In this document: piece after piece, positions 57,898 through 64,000 of the stretch
Position numbering within the stretch: position 1 is the stretch's first letter
How the letters are laid out: each line of letters begins with the position of its first letter
NCBI RefSeq assembly: GCF_020520425.1
Contig: NC_079491.1
Coordinates: 496,001-560,000 of the forward strand
DNA: 64,000 bases
From: Spinacia oleracea
Lineage: Eukaryota > Streptophyta > Magnoliopsida > Caryophyllales > Amaranthaceae
Direction of reading: 5' to 3'
Program-made: the position numbers and the translations under genes
Notes under the pieces: model-generated
The model's input: the letters and a program-made list of their open reading frames with translations, nothing else
What the model was told of the DNA's origin: nothing
The model's database searches: none

Positions 57898-60304
57898 GCA
57901 AACAAGTTATTAGCTGAAAGCATTGTTGTTGATTCTAGCTCAAGAAAGTTTAGATTCCGATTTAGCTGTAACTTTTTGATAGTTAATCTGCTGTTAAATG
58001 TTGTACATCAATTTAGATTTGAAGATCCCAAAAAACTTGTTCATGCAGCCACTGTCTATGAGTTTGCCTGTCATTTCTTTGTCTTACATTTGGAAATCCT
58101 TGCTGCTAATATGGTACCCAGAAAAGGATTCAGGGCCATGAGTTATGGCATTTAGTATGATTATCTTCATTCTAGTTGATATTGTTTTCTTCATTACCAC
58201 CAATTATACAGATTACAGATTGATTTTAGTTATCATTTTTCTGTCTACCTTTTTTTTTTTCTTGAGGAAATTTATAGTGGGCTGTGTTCTGTGTAGATTT
58301 ACGAAACAGTTACTCCATAGTTTGTTGAAGATGAAGAAGGAAGGTGTTTGAAGTTATTTGCAAGTGGAGAAAACTAAGAAAGCAGTCGTCTAACTTGGTT
58401 TCTCTTTAACTATGCATGCACAATAGATACAATGTCATGTTTCTTTTTTCTAAGAAGCAAGTTTTAGGCATCTAAGTTTCTCATCTCTTGCTAATTAAGT
58501 TGCTAATGGCTTAATAAAGTCAACTTGTATGTCAAAATCCCACCTCAGAACCCCAATATACATGACTTGTTTGTAGCAATTCATGACAAATGAAAAATAC
58601 GTTCAACAATTATATTGCCCTCGTATATCACATCAAAGTGAACAACTTGAGTCACTTGACATTACATTAATTGTACTCCGACAAAGAATGCAAAACATAC
58701 ATGTTAGGAGGAATTCAAGTAATTTTACATAAACATAATTTTGGAGTTACACGCACTAAGATAAGATAAAGTACTCCGACAAAGATCGCAAAATGATTAG
58801 ACGAGGACTAAAGAATAAAGGGACCGGGAAAGAAGAGAATATGATAATTCACCAAACCCATCAAATTCACTAGTCGAGGCCATCAAAACCATCAATTCGA
58901 TCGTAGGTCAAATGCTATATGTATAATCCAATGTTCAAAATCATTTCTTGGCTGCAATTGAGAACGTAGGTCCAATTCTCATCACTTGTTAGTTGTTACA
59001 TCTTTACATTTTTACTCCATAACCATTTCTAGCCACTGCTTTTCCACTCACCATAACTGTTCCTTATAGCTGTTTTTGTTTTTCCCCATTATCATTTTGT
59101 CACTTTTCCTAGTTAAAGATCATTCTTTTTTCGATCTCTCTCGTGTTATCAGATTAATGACTTTCCCTTTTGTTGTAGTAAGAATGGGATAGCCATTGAA
59201 CAGATTGAAGTGACTATAAAGGAATGAATATACCCACTACTCCAAGAATGCATGTTGAGGAATGTTTGTTTTACATGATCCGTGTTTATCTTTGTTACTC
59301 CGACTTTTCAAATCTTCACTAGTACCTTTGTCGTATCCTTAAACACTGATCACTAGACTTTGACACATAATATGAGTAACCAAGTCCGAGTAACATGAGA
59401 TGACTAGTAACCTGCATGAATGGCAGCCTACAGGAAACAGGTATTAAGACAGTCTCAGGTTCAGACATGTTTGGTTGCTCTAGAATTTTCAAAGATGACA
59501 CTCTTTAGCATAATTAGCTATAATTAAAACAAGTTGATGATGATTAAGAAAAGAGTCTGACAACCATAAATTTGTAAAGAAGGCTAATGATTCAATTGAT
59601 ATCACTTTGTTAAAAGTCAAAAGACATCATTGTGACAAAATATAAAGCCACAGACAGTGGATAGTGGAGGAATGAATGCAGGCAATGAACACCAAAAAAT
59701 AAAGATGAACAATTTGGTTATCTTCATGTTTTTTCAGGCTGATGTTGGTAGCTCAGAGTCAGACCACATCGTTTTAAAGTTAAAGTTGCTCAAAATTATT
59801 GGTGTCTATCACACATTTGAGGTTTATACTTTGCAGAAACAGTATTAGTCTACATTATGAATATGGTTAACCTGTCATAAGGGTTTTAAACACCTAAATA
59901 ATTTGTGATTTGCTGACTTACAGTTAAGGGTAGTTGACTAAGGTTTTGTACCCTTTGATGCAGATACTTTGAATTGATGCCAAGAAAAGATATATGTATA
60001 TACAATATAAGACCATGAATAGGGTTTAGAGTTCAGTATACATATATATATAAAGCTTTGTTCAACAGAACAAATTCATACTATTATACAAGTCAAGAAC
60101 TATTTCACATTACCAGTATTTGCTGGAGTTAATCTTGTGGAGAAACGCTACAGCTTTATGAAATAAGATTATTAAGTACATTTTGATTAATACTAGCACA
60201 TTCAATAACACTATTACAACAACAAACATACCTCCTAAAACTTAGACAAAAAGAGGTGGATCGAGTTAAAAATAAATAAAAAAGAAACAACTTTAATTAA
60301 GCTG
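57898..60304. other. 3' ends of CBP20 and the boron exporter, and spacer
   Basis: CBP20 3' UTR sequence runs to about 58100. The last few hundred bases before 60304 are the 3' UTR of the minus-strand gene. ATATATATATAAAG lies near 60041. No other gene recognised. Confidence 0.5.
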
Positions 60305-63300
60305 TTACTTTGAAGAAGCAGAGTCTGTAGTGGGAGGTCCAGGACTCTTTCCTAGTTTAGAGGGTCGGATTTCTGCAGTTCTGGGACTGCAAGATGCATT
60401 CCTTAGTTGATTCAGTCTAGGACTGTATGCTGACATATGAGGGCTATGTATCCCTCTTACCTCTCTTGTCGGTGTTGCTGTTGTTGAGCTTGTTATCTTT
60501 GGACTTGATACATGCTTAACCTCACCTCGGCTTCTAGTCACCATTTCATCCAACATCTCACCATCCCCTACAAGTGTAGCTCCTGATGCCAGCTCCATTT
60601 CCTGTTTCAGGCAACAGTTAATAATCAACATCAGAACTAAAAACTTCAGAATATGATTATTGGTTTTAGTTGGAGTGTTTTTGAGTGATTATACCGTTGT
60701 AAGATCAAATTGCAAAGCTGGTGATTCCTCAAACTCCGCGGCATCAAGATCTTGAAGGTGTGCTCCTTTGAAAAACTTAGGAAGAATGTATTGTCTCACA
60801 GGAACTAAAAGCATGATCATAAGAGGGAATAGAACCCCTGCAATTGGGATCCATGTAATTCCAAAGCAGACAAGCAGATACAGTGTTTGGAAAATGGTGA
60901 AAAGGGCAATGGTTTTGAAAGGAACTGTTTCCACAAAGGTTGCATGATAATCTTCAAGAACTCTGCATTTTAAGGACATATAATCAGTGACCAAGAAATA
61001 CTTGAAACAATCTTTAAAATGAAGCAGAAAATAACTTACTTGTATCTTCTACTTGGTGCTGTAAAGAGCAGAAGAATCCTTTCCCAGAACTGGTTTCCTG
61101 GTAAGCTTTCAATTGCCATGAAAGCAAAGTAGCCCCAAAGAACTGAAGTTGGTATCATTTTAAGGATAGGCATAGCTGCAACACAACCACCAACCATAAC
61201 AGATTGAAGCAGGTTACTGACGCGCTGTTCTTTAACCTCAACAGGCAACAAATCATCAATCTCTTTATCAACATCGAACACACTCTCATCTACAGGTGCA
61301 TTGATGTTTCCCATGCTTGCTGCTGCTTGAATAGTTGAATCTTTCAATTCCTTCAGTCCCTGATCAGTAAAAATGAAGTTCACAGCTTGAATAAGTAAGC
61401 TTTTTTTTCTGAATTCTTGAACAAAAACATACATAAATTAAAAACTAGGTGAATGAAGATCGAGCTAAGAATTGAAGTTATACTCGAGCTGAAGGTTCCT
61501 GGTAAATAAGAGGGGTTTGCATCTGTTGGTAAGCTTCTTGCATATTTCCATACAACTGCCCTAAACTTGAATTCATCCCTATGCTTTCCTTTGCTGTTGC
61601 GACTAGTCTGTTACGAAGAAGCTGGTGTTTAAGGGTAGCCAGACTTTTTGTATGCATAGGAGATTGAGGGATCACACCATTTGCTGGAGGAATACCAAGA
61701 AGACCACAAAATAATGTCTGCAAGAAAAAGGAGGAATTGAATTTCACAGCTTATTAGAACTTCAAATACTCTACATTAGAGAACTTAAATTAAGTTATGC
61801 TAAAATGTGCTTATGTAAGTGATTACCATGAACCCCAAAAGAAGCAAATCATAGTGGAATGATGGAGGTCTCCTCAAATTAAATTCTTTCTGCTGAGCAA
61901 GTTGAGAAGCTACACTGTGATCAAAATAGTAGAGCACTGCAATCATAGTTGCTGGTACAAAAGCTCCAAATATGTATAAGATAGGAACATTGAGCATATC
62001 CTGTTACACAAACCACTAATAATTTAATTAGGAACTAACTAAAAGTATGGGAACTCTAATGATGCAAGTTTAAATATATTCTTGCCTTGACAACAGTCCA
62101 ATTATCATACGCGCCAGGGGACCAAGGGTTAGGGCTGAAGAGGCGTCTTGGTATCCCATGTGGAACATTTTTGGATGGAATGTAAGAAGTAGCTGTCCAT
62201 ATTAGAACCATAAGTGGAACTCCATAGTCTGCTATCAAACTTCGGAGCCAACCTGGTAGCCATATGATTGTGCATGTTTCAGTACCACTTTTAAAGCATC
62301 AATATATGACAAACACCACATGGATTTGAACCCAAAAATTGAACACATACATTATAAGCTGAAAATAACATGGCTAAATGCTAATTACCTGATCCATAGC
62401 GCCATGATCTAGCCTTTCTGCTCCTTAATGCAGTCAGTATAAGTCCAAATGAAAGGACCAAAGCAAACATTCCATTTGCAAATCTCCATGAAGGCAGGAA
62501 TTCTGTCAGCTTTGGATTTTCCCGCTTAGGTATATAGAATTCATCCACTAGTCCCTAAACCCATCAAAAAACATTCACCACAAAGTCACAAACTGAACCA
62601 TCACTAAAAAGTGGTACATAAAGTTTTTCCCAAATTATCTCAACTTCTCCAAATCCAACCTCAGTGGAACTAATAAACAATTAATTAATACATAAATATT
62701 AGATTACTTAATTGCATTTCTATATGGGGATTATGGGTCCATTGAACTGGAAGTTTTGGACCACAAAAGTTTTGTTATATAGTATCAATAAAGTGTAGAG
62801 TAGTATCATAGAAAGTGTGCATATATTCAACTTTTCTCACCTTAATAGCTTGCTGCATGAAGAGCATGGCTATTAGAAGGCCAAACAATTCTCCGGCCAA
62901 ACGGGTGAACCGGTTGATAATGGAGCAAGCTCCTAAGATTGCCATAAAGAACAACAGAAGCGATGTCCACACACAAACCCTGATAACATAATTGAGAAGA
63001 AAATGATCATTCAAAACACTTGCTCCTACAAAATGAAGTGTAAAATCGGCGTAAAATCAAATTGCTCACCATCCAGCCCAAGCTAAGAAGAGATTCCGAC
63101 CTAATTCAGGGCGGTCTTTTGCAAACTTAAACATGAATGTGTACATTATTACAGTCGGTTCTGCAACTCCTAGGATCAGAAGTGGTTGACCACCAATGAT
63201 AGAGTGTAAAATGCCACAAATTGCAGTTGATGCTAATGTTTGCACTGCTGTTAGGACTCCGTCTACAAATCAAATCCAAACTTTCTAATTTAGCATACTC

Positions 63301-63659
63301 AGCTTAATTAGTTAGCTATATTTTGACAGCAACAAATTAATCAAAGATTAATACCTGTTTCTCTGTCAAGCTGTTCACCAAAGGAAATGACAGGGATTGC
63401 AGAAGCAAAGAAAATATATGTGGTGGGAGCTAATATCCTGAATCATTTTTTTTAAAAAAAAACAAAAAAAGGTATGAACTTTGATGAGTCAAACACAGAA
63501 TCAGCAGAAAGCAACAGTGAGAAAGAATCCAGAAAAAACAAGTATAAAACAAAACCTGTATCCTGCTTTGATTCCACTGGTCCAGTCCTGTTTGTAACAC
63601 AGCAATCTTCCTTTGAGATCATTTTTAATACCTTGGAATGGTATAAATGTCTCCTCCAT
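60305..63659 (-). CDS. boron exporter, BOR1-like (SLC4-type anion transporter family)
   Basis: Eleven coding exons on the minus strand: 63659-63556, 63437-63355, 63262-63070, 62979-62841, 62554-62389, 62252-62086, 62000-61827, 61717-61484, 61359-61040, 60962-60695 and 60601-60305, giving 714 residues (Arabidopsis BOR1 is 704). The start [19 protein letters not shown] matches BOR1; an in-frame ATG at 63689 would add ten residues and is less likely. Conserved transport-domain stretches include [39 protein letters not shown] and [23 protein letters not shown]1 exports borate toward the xylem. Lys592 aligns with BOR1 Lys590, the ubiquitination site for boron-induced degradation. Tyr398 and Tyr405 are present, but position 373 is His. 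Intron 6 starts with GC. The C-terminal tail ([14 protein letters not shown]) is serine-rich as in BOR1. Confidence 0.96.
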
Positions 63660-64000
63660 TGCTTCAAGATCTAGCCTTTTTCTTTGCAAAGTTTATCACT
63701 TTCAGCATACAATATTTGGATCCACTACTCCAAAATCACAGGAGCAGACTAAAATGCGAATAATTTACATGACTTTCCTAGATTTACTGGTTTCAAATAA
63801 ATCAGCTGGGGTTGAAAGAAATAGACATGAACATAGAACTAACAAACCCCCAAAATAAAAGCTGGATTTTTAATGGTTCTTCATTAATAATGGAGTAGTT
63901 AGAAGCAAGCAAAGTGGCAACGAACAAACAGAAACACCCACAAAAACCTTTTTGAGGAGGAGGAGAGGCTTAAGGTTAACAAGTGAAGGGAAGTAGGAAG
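63660..64000 (-). other. 5' leader and upstream region of the BOR1-like gene
   Basis: Sequence upstream of the start codon on the minus strand, running to the window edge. The true 5' exon or promoter may lie beyond it. No TATA box or convincing leader intron could be fixed. Confidence 0.4.

Noticed and set aside
63660-63689. Upstream in-frame ATG of the BOR1-like gene
   Set aside because: Arabidopsis BOR1 and relatives begin at MEETF; the upstream extension MQRKRLDLEA has no counterpart that I know.

Overview
The window looks like nuclear DNA of a dicot plant. It has intron-rich genes with GT-AG splice sites, AT-rich introns, plant-only families (a BOR1-type boron exporter, a NIMIN-like protein, a chloroplast-targeted START protein, a GH28 polygalacturonase) and many small plant transposons. 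The motif TACTCCGTA/TACGGAGTA recurs throughout. I associate it with Caryophyllales genomes of the spinach/beet type, but that is an impression from reading, not a computed result.

Layout: 1-1420 is an AT-rich higher-order tandem repeat. 2282-4191 is a 5'-truncated LINE with a candidate target-site duplication. 4655-5125 (+) encodes a ubiquitin-eS31 fusion. 7520-9166 and 11003-12973 (both -) are tandem paralogs of a multipass membrane protein family (rolling-stone-like, AT1G10660 type) with matching exon structure. A copia fossil carrying a nested retroposon lies between them. 14585-15472 (+) is a short-chain dehydrogenase. 17778-21429 (+) is a chloroplast START/polyketide-cyclase-like protein. 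22424-25102 (-) is a PP2C phosphatase. 25.1-31.2 kb is gene-poor and holds two SINEs with long target-site duplications. 32382-35054 (+) is a GSK3/shaggy-like kinase. 37310-39458 (+) is a polygalacturonase. 39.5-46.1 kb is gene-poor and contains PIF-like and hAT-like MITEs. 46107-46742 (+) is a NIMIN-like protein with an EAR motif. 47113-49873 is a three-level nest of DNA transposons. Its inner Mutator-like element carries a fragment of an L-cysteine desulfhydrase gene. 52296-57897 (+) is CBP20, the small nuclear cap-binding subunit, with a U12-type AT-AC intron. 60305-63659 (-) is a BOR1-like boron exporter with one GC-AG intron.

The genes are ordinary, independently transcribed plant genes and do not form a pathway. 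I saw no wholly new biological system. The best leads are the nested Pack-MULE, the non-canonical introns, and a BOR1-like protein in which one of three trafficking tyrosines is replaced by histidine. Exon boundaries were read by hand from splice sites and frame. They are internally consistent (every gene sums to a whole number of codons) but are not backed by transcripts.
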